52,719 nucleotides of DNA from Bradyrhizobium algeriense (GTDB lineage: Bacteria > Pseudomonadota > Alphaproteobacteria > Rhizobiales > Xanthobacteraceae): NCBI RefSeq assembly GCF_003062295.1, contig NZ_PYCN01000035.1, positions 1-52,719 of the forward strand, read 5' to 3'. Positions 34,273 through 42,865 of this stretch are shown here, piece by piece. The notes beneath the pieces are model-generated. The model was given only the letters and a program-made list of their open reading frames with translations, ran no database searches and was not told where the DNA came from. Numbering within the stretch: the first letter of the stretch is position 1; each line of letters opens with the position of its first letter. The translations under genes were made by a program, and so were the position numbers.

Positions 34273-34992
34273 ATGTCCGACATTTCCGCGGTGAAGGCGC
34301 TGGTGTTCGACGTGTTCGGCACCGTCGTCGACTGGCGCACCAGCCTCATCAATGATTTCACCAAATGGTCTGAGACCTCAGGCATCGAGGCCGACTGGAC
34401 CGCTTTGGTCGATGGCTGGCGCGGCGTCTACATGGCCTCGATGGACGAGGTGCGCAAACACCCCGAACGCGGCTATCAGATCCTCGATACGCTGCACCGG
34501 CGGTCGCTGGAAAAATTGGTGGCGCAGTTTTCGATACAGGGCTTGAGCGACGCTGACCTGCATTACCTGACGATGGGCTGGCACCGCCTGCATCCCTGGC
34601 CCGACAGCGTGCCGGGGCTGACGCGGCTGAAAAAGAAATACATCATCTCGCCGCTCTCCAACGGCAACGTCGCGCTGTTGACCAACATGGCAAAGTTCGC
34701 CGGCCTGCCGTGGGACCTCGTGATGTCGGCGGAGTTGTTCGAGCACTACAAGCCCGATCCCGAAACCTATCTCGGTGCCGCCAAATTGCTTTGCCTGCCG
34801 CCGTGTGAGGTGATGATGGTCGCTGCGCACAACGGTGATCTGAAAGCGGCACAGCAGAACGGCCTGAAGACCGCGTTCGTCGCGCGTCCCACCGAATACG
34901 GCCCGCACCAGAAATATGATTTCGAGGCCAAGGGCGACTGGGACATCGTCGCCAAGGATTTTGGCGGCATCGCCGATAGGTTGGGGTGCTAG
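34273..34992 (+). CDS. haloacid dehalogenase type II
   Basis: A 239-residue HAD-superfamily hydrolase of the L-2-haloacid dehalogenase class. The nucleophile Asp lies in VFDVFGTVVDWR; SPLSNGNVALL, KPDPETYLGA (Lys) and AHNGDLKAAQQNG (Asp) follow. It would remove halogen from 2-haloacids, but many members act on phosphates or fluoroacetate, and the substrate is not set. ATG 34273 with GGGGAGAGG upstream is preferred; the longer frame begins inside the palindrome. Confidence 0.87.
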   Translation: MSDISAVKALVFDVFGTVVDWRTSLINDFTKWSETSGIEADWTALVDGWRGVYMASMDEVRKHPERGYQILDTLHRRSLEKLVAQFSIQGLSDADLHYLTMGWHRLHPWPDSVPGLTRLKKKYIISPLSNGNVALLTNMAKFAGLPWDLVMSAELFEHYKPDPETYLGAAKLLCLPPCEVMMVAAHNGDLKAAQQNGLKTAFVARPTEYGPHQKYDFEAKGDWDIVAKDFGGIADRLGC

Positions 34993-35013
34993 CGATTTCC
35001 GCGGGGTGTAGTT

Positions 35014-35096
35014 CGTAGGATGGGTAGAGCGAAGCGAAACCCATCACCGTCGCGCACTGTGGTTGATGGGTTTCGCTTCGCTCTACCCATCCTACG
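35014..35096. repeat. long palindromic repeat, family A copy 2
   Basis: A perfect 33-bp inverted repeat (35014-35046 and 35064-35096) with a 17-base loop. Arms begin CGTAGGATGGGTAGAGCG. Compared with copy 1 at 13162-13245 the inner part of the arms differs at matched positions on both sides (GCGCAGCGATACC versus GCGAAGCGAAACC), so base pairing is kept by paired changes. It lies between the dehalogenase gene and the chemoreceptor. Confidence 0.9.
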
Positions 35097-35116
35097 CGCT
35101 GCCGCTGCTGCGCAGC

Positions 35117-36211
35117 CTATCCCGCGCCGCCTTGGATCACACCGAACCAACCAAGCCCCTTATACGTCTCGTAGCCGGGCGTGGCGTGGAAGGCGACCAG
35201 CGCGCCGGAGCGGTCTTGATGGAAGCCGGAGCGCCGTCCCTCCAGTGGAAGCGAGACGCGCTCGGTGAGCAGGCCCTGGCCGTCGGACGCGGCGATCACG
35301 CGGAAATTCGAATCGACCAGCAGCACGCGCGCCTTGTCGGCGGCGCCGACGCGCACGCCTTGCACGATGGCGCGGGCCTGCGGCTCCCAGTCGAAATGGA
35401 CCGCCAGCACGCCGGTCGGTTTGCCGTTGGCCTTGCCGCCGGCGCGAACGCTGGCGCAATAGGTCACGACCTGGGCGTTGCCAAGCAAAGGCTGGCATTC
35501 GACGTCGCCGACGGCGTAATCGTCGCCGGAGCGCAGGTCCCGCGCGGCGCGAAACCATTTTGTGTGCACCACGTTCTGGCCCACGACGTTGAAACGGTCA
35601 GCGCGGCCGTTGGCGCGCACATTGCCGTCGAGATCGCACAGCCAGAGATCGAGATAGACGGTATAGGCGCCGAGGATCACGGCCAGTCGTTCCGAGACAT
35701 GGGCGACGGCGGCAGCCTCCGGCGCCGCTGCGCAATCGACGACGGCGGAATCGGTCGCCCACCAGCGCACGTCGCAGGTGCGCTCATAGAGATTGCGGTC
35801 GATCAGCTCGATGGCGTTCAGCGACAGATCGACCATGCGCTCGCCGCGCGAGCGGTCGGCCATCTGCGCGATCGAATTCATCAGATTGCCGGTGCGGTTG
35901 GTGAGCTGGCTTTCGAGCTCGCGGGCGATGGTCTCGACCTGCTGACCGACATTGCGGACTTCCTGCGCCACCACGGCAAAGCCCGCGCCCTGGGCGCCTG
36001 CGCGTGAGCTCTCGATCAGCGCGTTCAGCGCCAGCATCTTCATCTGGTTGGTGATCTTCTGGATCGACTTGGTCTTCTCGCAGGCGACCTGATTGACCTC
36101 GGCGGTCAATCTCGCGATCAGCGCGGAAACGTCGGCCTCGTCCTCGGCGCCCGCTGCATTGGCTGGCTGTTTTGCGATCGTTGCTGTTTGGGAGCGAAGC
36201 GCGACGGACAT
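35117..36211 (-). CDS. soluble methyl-accepting chemotaxis-type protein with C-terminal sensor
   Basis: A 364-residue protein with no transmembrane segment. Residues of about 45-110 match the MCP signalling tip (ITNQMKMLALNALIESSRAG, then GFAVVAQEVRNV), but the coiled coil is very short. The C-terminal two thirds look like a Cache/PAS-type sensor (YLDLWLCDLDGNVRANGRAD, then KWFRAARDLRSGDDY and DSNFRVIAASDGQGLL). The order is thus signal domain first, sensor last, the reverse of common receptors. It may sense a cytoplasmic ligand and act on CheA arrays. No che genes are near. The ATG at 36211 gives MSVALRSQTATIAKQ. Confidence 0.8.
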   Translation of the reverse strand: MSVALRSQTATIAKQPANAAGAEDEADVSALIARLTAEVNQVACEKTKSIQKITNQMKMLALNALIESSRAGAQGAGFAVVAQEVRNVGQQVETIARELESQLTNRTGNLMNSIAQMADRSRGERMVDLSLNAIELIDRNLYERTCDVRWWATDSAVVDCAAAPEAAAVAHVSERLAVILGAYTVYLDLWLCDLDGNVRANGRADRFNVVGQNVVHTKWFRAARDLRSGDDYAVGDVECQPLLGNAQVVTYCASVRAGGKANGKPTGVLAVHFDWEPQARAIVQGVRVGAADKARVLLVDSNFRVIAASDGQGLLTERVSLPLEGRRSGFHQDRSGALVAFHATPGYETYKGLGWFGVIQGGAG

Positions 36212-36517
36212 TGGCGGGGAATTCCTCAGTCTTTGTGCGGATGTCGATCTTCTGCGGATCGGCGAGACTCAACGAGTGCGTATTTGACTCCTTTGTCGGG
36301 GATCATGGCTAACGATTGGTTTAATTTCTGCCTCCCGCGGGTAGTATTGCGGGGACAAGTTGCATCTTCTTTGTGCAAGTCGTTTTTATCGGCATAGGCT
36401 CAAAGCCGGCGCGGCCGGGATTGTGTCGCGTTGGCCGCAGTGATTCGCGCGGAGCCGCACCACGCCATGGTCCCGGTTTGCCGATCGGCGGCTTTGTCCC
36501 TATCACTCGAAGGAATC
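36212..36517. other. 306-base gap between chemoreceptor and recJ
   Basis: It contains the divergent promoters of the chemoreceptor and recJ. I see no gene, repeat or clear operator. The part at 36300-36400 is relatively AT-rich. An AAGGA ribosome site for recJ ends it. Confidence 0.4.
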
Positions 36518-38359
36518 ATGACGCTCCCCGTATCCGCACTTCCCGTTGAACTGCCGCCGGCGTTTCTCGGCGTCTTGCGTTCGGCGACCGGCAAATTGTG
36601 GCGCGACCGGCTCGATGCCAGGGGGGCGGCGCGGGCGCTGGCGATCACGCAGCGCTACCAGTTGCCGGAGATGCTGGCGCGCGTGCTGGCGGGGCGCGAT
36701 GTCGGGATCGACGAGGTCGAGGATTTCCTCGATCCGACCATCCGCAAATTGATGCCCGATCCCCACACCGTGACGCAGATGGAGACGGCGGCGAGGCGCA
36801 TTGCCGACGCCGCCGCGCGCGCCGAGAAGGTCGCGATCTTCGGCGATTACGATGTCGATGGCGCGACCTCGGCGGCGCTGCTGGCCTGGCATCTGCGCCA
36901 TTGCGGGCTCGATCCGCTGATCCACATCCCCGACCGCATCTTCGAAGGCTATGGCCCCAATGTCGACGCGGTGCGAGGGCTCGCCGGCAAAGGCGCGACG
37001 CTGCTCGTCACCGTCGATTGCGGCACTACTAGCCTCGAGCCGCTGGCGGAAGCACGGAAGCTCGGCATGTCCGTGGTCGTCATCGACCACCACCAGACCG
37101 GCGACGAATTGCCCGAGGTCGATGCGCTGGTGAACCCGAACCGGCCTGACGATCTCTCCGGCCTCGGTCATCTCGCTGCCGTCGGCCTGGTGCTGATTAC
37201 GCTGGTGGCGGTGAACCGGGAATTGCGTAGCCGCGGCTTCTGGAATGCCGAGCGGCCGGAGCCGGATCTGCTCGGCATGCTGCACCATGTGGCGCTCGGC
37301 ACCGTCGCCGACGTCGCGCCCCTGACCGGGCTCAACCGCGCCTTCGTCGCCAAGGGCCTGATCGCGATGCGCCGCCGCGACCATATCGGCCATACCGCGC
37401 TGATGGATGTGGCGCGGCTGAACGGGCCGCCGGAAGCCTGGCACCTCGGATTCATGCTGGGGCCGCGCATCAATGCCGGCGGTCGCATCGGCCGCGCCGA
37501 TCTCGGGGTGCGGCTGCTGCTGGAAGGCGACATCTCGGAGGCCGCGCGGATCGCAGCCGAACTCGACCGGCTCAACAGCGAGCGCCGCATCATCGAGCAG
37601 GCGGCGGAGGCGCAAGCCGAGGCCGAAGCGCTGGCTTCGCTCGGGCTCGAAGACAAGGGCGCGGTGATCGTGACCGCCGCCGAGGGCTGGCATCCCGGCA
37701 TCGTCGGCCTGGTTGCTTCGCGGCTGAAGGAGAAGTTTGCACGTCCCGCCTTTGCGATTGCGCTGGAGCCGGGCGGCATCGGCACCGGCTCGGGCCGCTC
37801 GATCTCAGGCGTCGATCTCGGCAAGGCGGTGCGGCAGGCGGTGAAGGAGCGGCTCTTGATGAAGGGCGGCGGCCACGCCATGGCCGCGGGCGTGACGCTG
37901 CGCAAGGAGAAGCTTGCGGAATTTCGTGCCTTCATGGAAAGCGCGCTGGCCGAGGACGTCGCCAATTCCCGTCACGAGCACGAGCTGTTCATCGACGGCG
38001 CGGTGAGCGCGCGCAGTGTGACCGTGGAATTCGCGACGATGCTGAACCGCGCCGGGCCGTTCGGGGCGGCCAATCCGGAGCCCGTGATCGCGCTGCCGGC
38101 GCATCAGCTGGTCTATGCCGACGAAGTGGGGCAAGCGCATCTGCGCCTGCGCTTCAAGTCCGGCGACGGCGCCATCGTCAACGGCATTGCGTTTCGCTCG
38201 GTCGGGCAGAAGCTCGGCCACGCGCTGACGCAGAACCGCGGCCAGCCGCTGCATGTAGCAGGCTCGCTCGCGGTCGATCGCTTTCAGGGCTCGGAACGCG
38301 TGCAGTTGCGCGTGACCGACGTCGCAGTGCCGGATCCGGGACCCGCCTTGATCAGGTAA
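36518..38359 (+). CDS. recJ: single-stranded-DNA-specific exonuclease RecJ
   Basis: A 613-residue DHH-family 5'-3' exonuclease acting in recombination and mismatch repair. The motif GDYDVDG has Asp110, Asp112 and Asp114; DHH is at 190-192; the DHHA1 part shows GGGHAMAAGVTL, and a C-terminal OB fold ends the protein. ATG 36518 with AAGGA upstream matches the family; the in-frame extension to 36431 is ignored. Alphaproteobacterial RecJ is usually 570-620 residues. Confidence 0.95.
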   Translation: MTLPVSALPVELPPAFLGVLRSATGKLWRDRLDARGAARALAITQRYQLPEMLARVLAGRDVGIDEVEDFLDPTIRKLMPDPHTVTQMETAARRIADAAARAEKVAIFGDYDVDGATSAALLAWHLRHCGLDPLIHIPDRIFEGYGPNVDAVRGLAGKGATLLVTVDCGTTSLEPLAEARKLGMSVVVIDHHQTGDELPEVDALVNPNRPDDLSGLGHLAAVGLVLITLVAVNRELRSRGFWNAERPEPDLLGMLHHVALGTVADVAPLTGLNRAFVAKGLIAMRRRDHIGHTALMDVARLNGPPEAWHLGFMLGPRINAGGRIGRADLGVRLLLEGDISEAARIAAELDRLNSERRIIEQAAEAQAEAEALASLGLEDKGAVIVTAAEGWHPGIVGLVASRLKEKFARPAFAIALEPGGIGTGSGRSISGVDLGKAVRQAVKERLLMKGGGHAMAAGVTLRKEKLAEFRAFMESALAEDVANSRHEHELFIDGAVSARSVTVEFATMLNRAGPFGAANPEPVIALPAHQLVYADEVGQAHLRLRFKSGDGAIVNGIAFRSVGQKLGHALTQNRGQPLHVAGSLAVDRFQGSERVQLRVTDVAVPDPGPALIR

Positions 38360-38393
38360 TTCGAACAACCAAGAACAACAAACGGGAGAAGAA

Positions 38394-39203
38394 ATGACAG
38401 GGCAGGTTCAGGGCAAGGTCGCGCTGGTGACCGGCGGTGCGTCCGGCATTGGCGAAGCGGTTTGCGAGTTGCTGGCGCGCAAAGGCGCCTCGATTGCCGT
38501 AACCGACGTCGACGATTTGAAAGGTCCCGAGGTCGTAGCGCGGATCAAGAAGGCGGGTGGAGAGGCGAGCTTTTGGCATCACGACGTCACCAGCGAGGAA
38601 CGCTGGATCGAGGTCGTGGCTGACGTGATGAAGCGCTACGGGCGGCTGGACGTGCTGGTCTCCAACGCCGGCATCGGAATCTCCGTTCCGACGATCACCG
38701 AGATGTCGCTGGCGGATTGGCGGCGGCAGAACGCGGTCAATCTCGACGGCGTATTTTTATCCGTGAAGCATTGCCTGCCGGCGATGCGCAAGACCGGCGG
38801 CGGCTCCGTCATCATGATGTCGTCGCTGGCGGGGTTGCGCGGCGCGGCCGGTCTTTCCGGTTACTCCGCGACCAAGGGCGGTGTCCGGCTGTTCGCCAAG
38901 TCGATCGCGATGGAGTGCGCTACGTTTGGCGACGGCATCCGCGTCAACTCGGTGCATCCCGGAATCATCGACACGCCGATCTGGGGCAAGATTCCGGCGG
39001 GAGCCACAGGCAGCGGGCAGAACGCGCCGATCGATCCCGAGGAGCGTGCGAAGATGGTGACACCGCTCGGGCGTGCCGGCCACGCTGAAGAGATCGCGCA
39101 GGGAGTTTTGTATCTCGCCTCGGATGCCTCGCGCTATGTGACCGGAACCGAGCTCGTCATCGATGGCGGGATGAATGCGGGCGGGGTGGCGCGGAGGGCG
39201 TGA
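38394..39203 (+). CDS. SDR-family oxidoreductase (glucose/cyclopentanol dehydrogenase-like)
   Basis: A 269-residue classical SDR. Cofactor motif GGASGIGEA is near residue 15, NAGIG follows, catalytic Ser is in MMSSLAGLRG and the Tyr/Lys pair in YSATKGG. The C-terminus YVTGTELVIDGGMNAGG is typical. The substrate is likely a secondary alcohol or sugar but is not known. GGGAGAAG is the ribosome site. It starts 34 bases after recJ on the same strand. It is not closely related to the other SDR at 12374-13144. Confidence 0.87.
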   Translation: MTGQVQGKVALVTGGASGIGEAVCELLARKGASIAVTDVDDLKGPEVVARIKKAGGEASFWHHDVTSEERWIEVVADVMKRYGRLDVLVSNAGIGISVPTITEMSLADWRRQNAVNLDGVFLSVKHCLPAMRKTGGGSVIMMSSLAGLRGAAGLSGYSATKGGVRLFAKSIAMECATFGDGIRVNSVHPGIIDTPIWGKIPAGATGSGQNAPIDPEERAKMVTPLGRAGHAEEIAQGVLYLASDASRYVTGTELVIDGGMNAGGVARRA

Positions 39204-39246
39204 GGGTGGCGAAATCCGCTTCTTCGGTGTGATACGCGTCAGAGCA

Positions 39247-40137
39247 CTATCGGGGCGCTGCGGTGAATTGCGCCCGCAACCAAGCCTGCACGGCCTCGAT
39301 CGGTTCGCTCAGCGGCCTGTCGCGGCCGCGGACCAGGTGCAAGGAGAAGCCTTCAAGCTCCGGTCCGAACGGGACCTCCAACGTGCCCTGCGCCAGTTCG
39401 TCGGAGACAAGCAGCAGGCTATGCAGCGCGATCCCGGCGCCGGCGACCGTCGCCTGGATCGCATGGGTCTCATCGCTGAAGCGCAGGCCCGCCCGCGCAT
39501 CGATGCCGTCAATGCCGGCAATTTTCATCCAGCGACGCCAGGTCGGATTGCCGGGATCGCGACGATACCAGTCGAAATGCAGCAAGGTCGCTGACCGCAG
39601 GTCGCTCGTTTTCTTGATACCGAGGCGCGGACTTACGACCGGCGCAAAGCGATCGACGGTAAGGGTCTCAGCGACCAGATCGGGGTAGGGTCCGGGGCCA
39701 TAGCGCAGGGCGAGATCAGCGACGCCCGAACCGAGGTCGACGGCTTCCAGCGTCGCGAGCAACGTGAGATCGATGTCTGGTCGTGCCTTGCGAAATGCCG
39801 CGATGCGCGGCACCAGCCACTTGGCCGCGAAAGCAGGTGTCGCGGAGAGCGTCACCACGGTGCGCCGCCGCGTGCGGCTCAAGCCATCGATAACGCGCGC
39901 AAAGGAATCGAAGCCGTCGCGGAGAACCGGCAGCAATATTTGCCCCTCCGCCGTGAGCAGCACCTGGCGCGTGCGCCGTTCGAACAAGCTTACGCCGATC
40001 GCTTCCTCCAGCTGCCGCACCTGATGACTGATCGCCGTCGGCGTGACGTGCAGTTCGTGCGCCGCGCGCTTGAAGCTCAGATGTCGCGCGGCGGCCTCGA
40101 ACGCGCGCAGGCCAATCAATGGAGGCAGACGTCGCAT
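39247..40137 (-). CDS. LysR-type regulator, GcvA-like
   Basis: A 296-residue LysR-family regulator. The winged helix-turn-helix spans residues 8-65 (LRAFEAAARHLSFKRAAHEL, then TPTAISHQVRQLEE), followed by a substrate-binding domain (VVTLSATPAFAAKWLVPRI). The AAHELHVTPTAISHQ stretch groups it with GcvA-type members. It is divergent from the azoreductase at 40248 with a palindrome at 40146-40174 between them, so it probably controls that gene and itself. The effector is unknown. Confidence 0.9.
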   Translation of the reverse strand: MRRLPPLIGLRAFEAAARHLSFKRAAHELHVTPTAISHQVRQLEEAIGVSLFERRTRQVLLTAEGQILLPVLRDGFDSFARVIDGLSRTRRRTVVTLSATPAFAAKWLVPRIAAFRKARPDIDLTLLATLEAVDLGSGVADLALRYGPGPYPDLVAETLTVDRFAPVVSPRLGIKKTSDLRSATLLHFDWYRRDPGNPTWRRWMKIAGIDGIDARAGLRFSDETHAIQATVAGAGIALHSLLLVSDELAQGTLEVPFGPELEGFSLHLVRGRDRPLSEPIEAVQAWLRAQFTAAPR

Positions 40138-40145
40138 TGCTATGG

Positions 40146-40174
40146 CCTATAGATGAATTTAGCTCATCCATAGG
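40146..40174. promoter_or_regulatory. probable LysR-family operator
   Basis: CCTATAGATGA and TCATCCATAGG (40146-40156 and 40164-40174) form an inverted repeat with one mismatch around a 7-base centre ATTTAGC. The inner GATGA / TCATC pair is perfect. It lies 9 bases in front of the LysR start and about 74 bases in front of the azoreductase start, the usual place for autoregulation and divergent control. Confidence 0.65.
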
Positions 40175-40247
40175 CTGAGTAATTTGCGTTTGTCAATGCG
40201 GCCCGCTGCGCCGATCTAAGCCGCTAACAGATGAACGGAGATATGTC

Positions 40248-40970
40248 ATGAAGCTATTACGAATTGATTCCAGCGCGCGTTCCCAAGCCTCAGACCGAAG
40301 TTCGCGCGGATCGCATACGCGCAGGCTCACCGAGCGGTTTACTCGCCGTTGGCTGCAACAGCGGCCGAATGATGTTCTGATCAGTCGCGATGTCGGCCAA
40401 TCACCGCCGCATCCGGTCGCCGAAAAATGGATCGGCGCCGCCTTCACCAAGCCCGACCAACGTGAGCCCTGGATGAACGAGGCGCTGGCCGAAAGCGATG
40501 CGCTCATCAACGAGCTGATCGCAGCCGATTTGGTCGTGGCCGGCGTGCCGATGTACAATTTCGGGATGCCCGCACAGTTCAAGGCTTATATCGACAACGT
40601 CGTGCGGGTCGGGCGCACGTTCGGTTTTGATCGTTCACGGCCTGACGATCCCTATACGCCACTGCTGGCGGGGATGGACAAGCGTCTCATCCTGCTCGGT
40701 TCCCGCGGCGATTACGGGTACGATCCGGGCGGCCGCATCGCTCATATCAATCATGTGGAGGGTGCTATCCGCGATGTCTTCGCCTTTCTAGGCGTCACCG
40801 CGTTCCACAGCGTTGCAATCGAGTATGACGAGTTCGGCGGCGATCGATTGCAGGCGTCGATTGCGGCGGCGGAAGGCGCCGTTGATGAACTGGTCGACCG
40901 GCTGGCGGAGGCGCGGCAAGCGGTTTACCCGCCCTGCCTCAACCGCGCCAGCACCTTCAGTCCGCCGTAA
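40248..40970 (+). CDS. FMN-dependent NADH-azoreductase-like flavodoxin-fold enzyme
   Basis: A 240-residue AzoR-family protein. It starts MKLLRIDSSARSQ, has the FMN-binding GVPMYNFGMPAQFKAYIDNV, and GSRGDYGYDPGG as the second flavin loop. AzoR enzymes reduce azo bonds and quinones with NADH and protect from thiol stress. GGAG lies eight bases before the ATG. The last 46 bases overlap the 3' end of the converging transglycosylase gene, so the tail after about residue 225 (CLNRASTFSPP) is read from the other gene's antisense. Confidence 0.88.
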   Translation: MKLLRIDSSARSQASDRSSRGSHTRRLTERFTRRWLQQRPNDVLISRDVGQSPPHPVAEKWIGAAFTKPDQREPWMNEALAESDALINELIAADLVVAGVPMYNFGMPAQFKAYIDNVVRVGRTFGFDRSRPDDPYTPLLAGMDKRLILLGSRGDYGYDPGGRIAHINHVEGAIRDVFAFLGVTAFHSVAIEYDEFGGDRLQASIAAAEGAVDELVDRLAEARQAVYPPCLNRASTFSPP

Positions 40971-42157
40971 CCGTCAGCCGGCAGCAATCCCATCTTGGTT
41001 TGATAGTCCTTCACCGCCTTCATGGTGTCGTTCCCGACGCGGCCGTCGGTGCCACCGGTGTCGAAGCCGGCTTTTGTCAATCGCGTCTGCAGCTCCTGCA
41101 CTTCGGGAAGCGTCAGCGCGCGTTCGGAGCCGGGGAAGGGCTGGATGAAAGGCGGCGCGCCCAGAATGCGGTCGCCGAGATGGCAGATCGCCAGCGCGTA
41201 GTTCATCGATGGATTGTAGCTCTTCACCGAATAGAAATTCGGGCCCAACAGGAACGAAGGACCGCCGGCGACCGGCACCCACATCTGCGCGGATGCGTTC
41301 GGCTGCGGGAACGGCTTGCCATCGGCGCGCGTGACGCCGGCGCTGGCCCATGCTGCGTAGGTCCGGCTGCCGCTCGAAGACCCTCCGGAACTGCGGACTT
41401 CATAGCCCCAGTGTTCGCCGCGATGATACTTGCCGCGGTTGAGCAGATAGCGCGCGCTGGAGCCGAGCGCGTCGTCGGGCTTGCCGAACGGCGAGACGCG
41501 GCCGTCCTTGTCGTAGTCCATGCCGACATTGAGCCAGACTTCGGGCATCCACTGCGTATGGCCCATCGCGCCGGCCCAGGAGCCGCGCATTTCCGCCGGC
41601 GTGCCCCAGCCGCGATCGACGATTTTCAGCGCGTTGATCAGCTCGGTTTCCCAATAGGCGCGGCGGCGCGGTTCGTTCCAGGCCAGCGCCGCAAGCGCCG
41701 GAAAAATCGGGCGCATATGGTTCTGCTGCACCAGGGGATCGCCATAGGCTGATTCAACGCCCCACAGCGCCAGCAGCGTGCCTCGCTCGACGCCAAAATC
41801 CTGCTCGATCCGCGCGAACAGCGCCTCGTGCTTCTTCAGGGCTTCACGGCCGTTGATGATGCGCCAGTCCGAGGCGCGGCGATTGATGTATTGCCAGATC
41901 TGCTCGTGGAACTCCGGCTGCTTCTGCATCTGCCGGAACACGCTCATGTCGGGCTCGATGCGGCCCATCACCCGCGTCCAGGTCGCGTCCGAAATGCCTT
42001 TTGCAAGTACGCGCGTGCGAAAATTGTCGCGCCATTGGTCGAAGCCGGGTGGGGCTGCAAGCGCGGCAAGCGGTGTGGCGAGCAGGGTGCCTGCGCCGAT
42101 GCCGGCCTTCAGCACGGCACGGCGGGTCGGGGCATCAGGGGAATCGGGCTGTTTCAT
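40925..42157 (-). CDS. lytic murein transglycosylase, MltB family
   Basis: A 410-residue periplasmic enzyme cleaving peptidoglycan glycan strands to anhydro ends. The N-terminus APTRRAVLKAGIGAGTLLA is a Tat-type signal, unusual for MltB-type proteins of enterics, which are lipoproteins. The SLT-2 domain has the catalytic Glu in LWGVESAYGD and continues through GAMGHTQWMPE. The last 65 residues form a peptidoglycan-binding domain (LQTRLTKAGFDTGGTDGRVG). It converges on the azoreductase gene with a 46-base overlap. Confidence 0.92.
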   Translation of the reverse strand: MKQPDSPDAPTRRAVLKAGIGAGTLLATPLAALAAPPGFDQWRDNFRTRVLAKGISDATWTRVMGRIEPDMSVFRQMQKQPEFHEQIWQYINRRASDWRIINGREALKKHEALFARIEQDFGVERGTLLALWGVESAYGDPLVQQNHMRPIFPALAALAWNEPRRRAYWETELINALKIVDRGWGTPAEMRGSWAGAMGHTQWMPEVWLNVGMDYDKDGRVSPFGKPDDALGSSARYLLNRGKYHRGEHWGYEVRSSGGSSSGSRTYAAWASAGVTRADGKPFPQPNASAQMWVPVAGGPSFLLGPNFYSVKSYNPSMNYALAICHLGDRILGAPPFIQPFPGSERALTLPEVQELQTRLTKAGFDTGGTDGRVGNDTMKAVKDYQTKMGLLPADGYGGLKVLARLRQGG

Positions 42158-42224
42158 GCCGGCAGTCTAGCGGCGCGGCGGGCCGGTGCCAAAAGCCATG
42201 ACGCCGCGGGAACCGGCGATTCCC

Positions 42225-42815
42225 TCACAAATCCGCGGCGATTTTGGCGAGCCAGCGGCGGATCATGGTCTGGTCCCTCGCAGACAGCCCGGCCGTCAGC
42301 CGTTGCTCGATCACTTGCGCGTGTCGCTTGCACCTGTCGAGCAAGGCAGCACCCCGCCGCGTCACCGTCCACTGCAGCGCCCGGCCATGAACGGGGTGCG
42401 GGGTCTTCTTGATGGCGTCGTCGCGCTCGAGATTGCGGATGATGACGCCAACCGTCTGCGGCGTCAGCATTGCCACCCGCGCAAGCTCGGCGCCGGACAG
42501 GCCGGGATAGGCCTTGAGCATGGTCAGTACGACGAATTGCGGCGGGGTTACGCCGAGGTCGGCCAGCGACCGCTCCATTGCGAGCCGCGTCGCGGCCTGG
42601 GCCTGGCGCAGCAGGTAGGCGAGGTAGCCTTGCTCGCCGCGTTTGCCTTCGCCGGGCGGCGGCGGACGAAGCATCAACGGGGCGGGGTTGCCGGCGGATG
42701 TTTGCCGCGACCGTCGGCCGGCGCTCCCGGCTACCGGTTTTGGCGCCCGCTGTGGATTTTTCGCCGGAGCATTTTGCGATCGCGCCGCCGTGTCCCGTGG
42801 TGCCTTGCGCAGCAT
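42225..42815 (-). CDS. MarR-family transcriptional regulator
   Basis: A 196-residue MarR-type protein. The first 50 or so residues are a basic, Pro/Ala/Arg-rich tail (APAKNPQRAPKPVAGSAG) that most family members lack. The winged helix follows (LGVTPPQFVVLTMLKAYPGL, then LARVAMLTPQTVGVIIRNLE), with a C-terminal dimer helix. ATG 42815 is preferred; an in-frame start at 42872 would lie past the operator and within the divergent gene's leader. A perfect palindrome lies at 42817-42847. It is divergent from the AhpD-like gene, its likely target. Confidence 0.88.
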   Translation of the reverse strand: MLRKAPRDTAARSQNAPAKNPQRAPKPVAGSAGRRSRQTSAGNPAPLMLRPPPPGEGKRGEQGYLAYLLRQAQAATRLAMERSLADLGVTPPQFVVLTMLKAYPGLSGAELARVAMLTPQTVGVIIRNLERDDAIKKTPHPVHGRALQWTVTRRGAALLDRCKRHAQVIEQRLTAGLSARDQTMIRRWLAKIAADL

Positions 42816-42816
42816 G

Positions 42817-42847
42817 TCAGTGCTCTTATAATAAATCAGAGCACTGA
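42817..42847. promoter_or_regulatory. probable MarR operator
   Basis: TCAGTGCTCT (42817-42826) and AGAGCACTGA (42838-42847) form a perfect 10-bp inverted repeat with an 11-base AT-rich centre TTATAATAAATC-like. It abuts the MarR start and lies 19 bases from the AhpD-like gene start, so a bound dimer would block both promoters. Centre-to-centre half-site spacing of about two helical turns fits MarR dimers. Confidence 0.8.
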
Positions 42848-42865
42848 TAACATGAGGCACAAGAG

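Noticed and set aside
36503..37693. 396-codon minus-strand frame opposite recJ
   Set aside because: Antisense shadow of a well-conserved RecJ.
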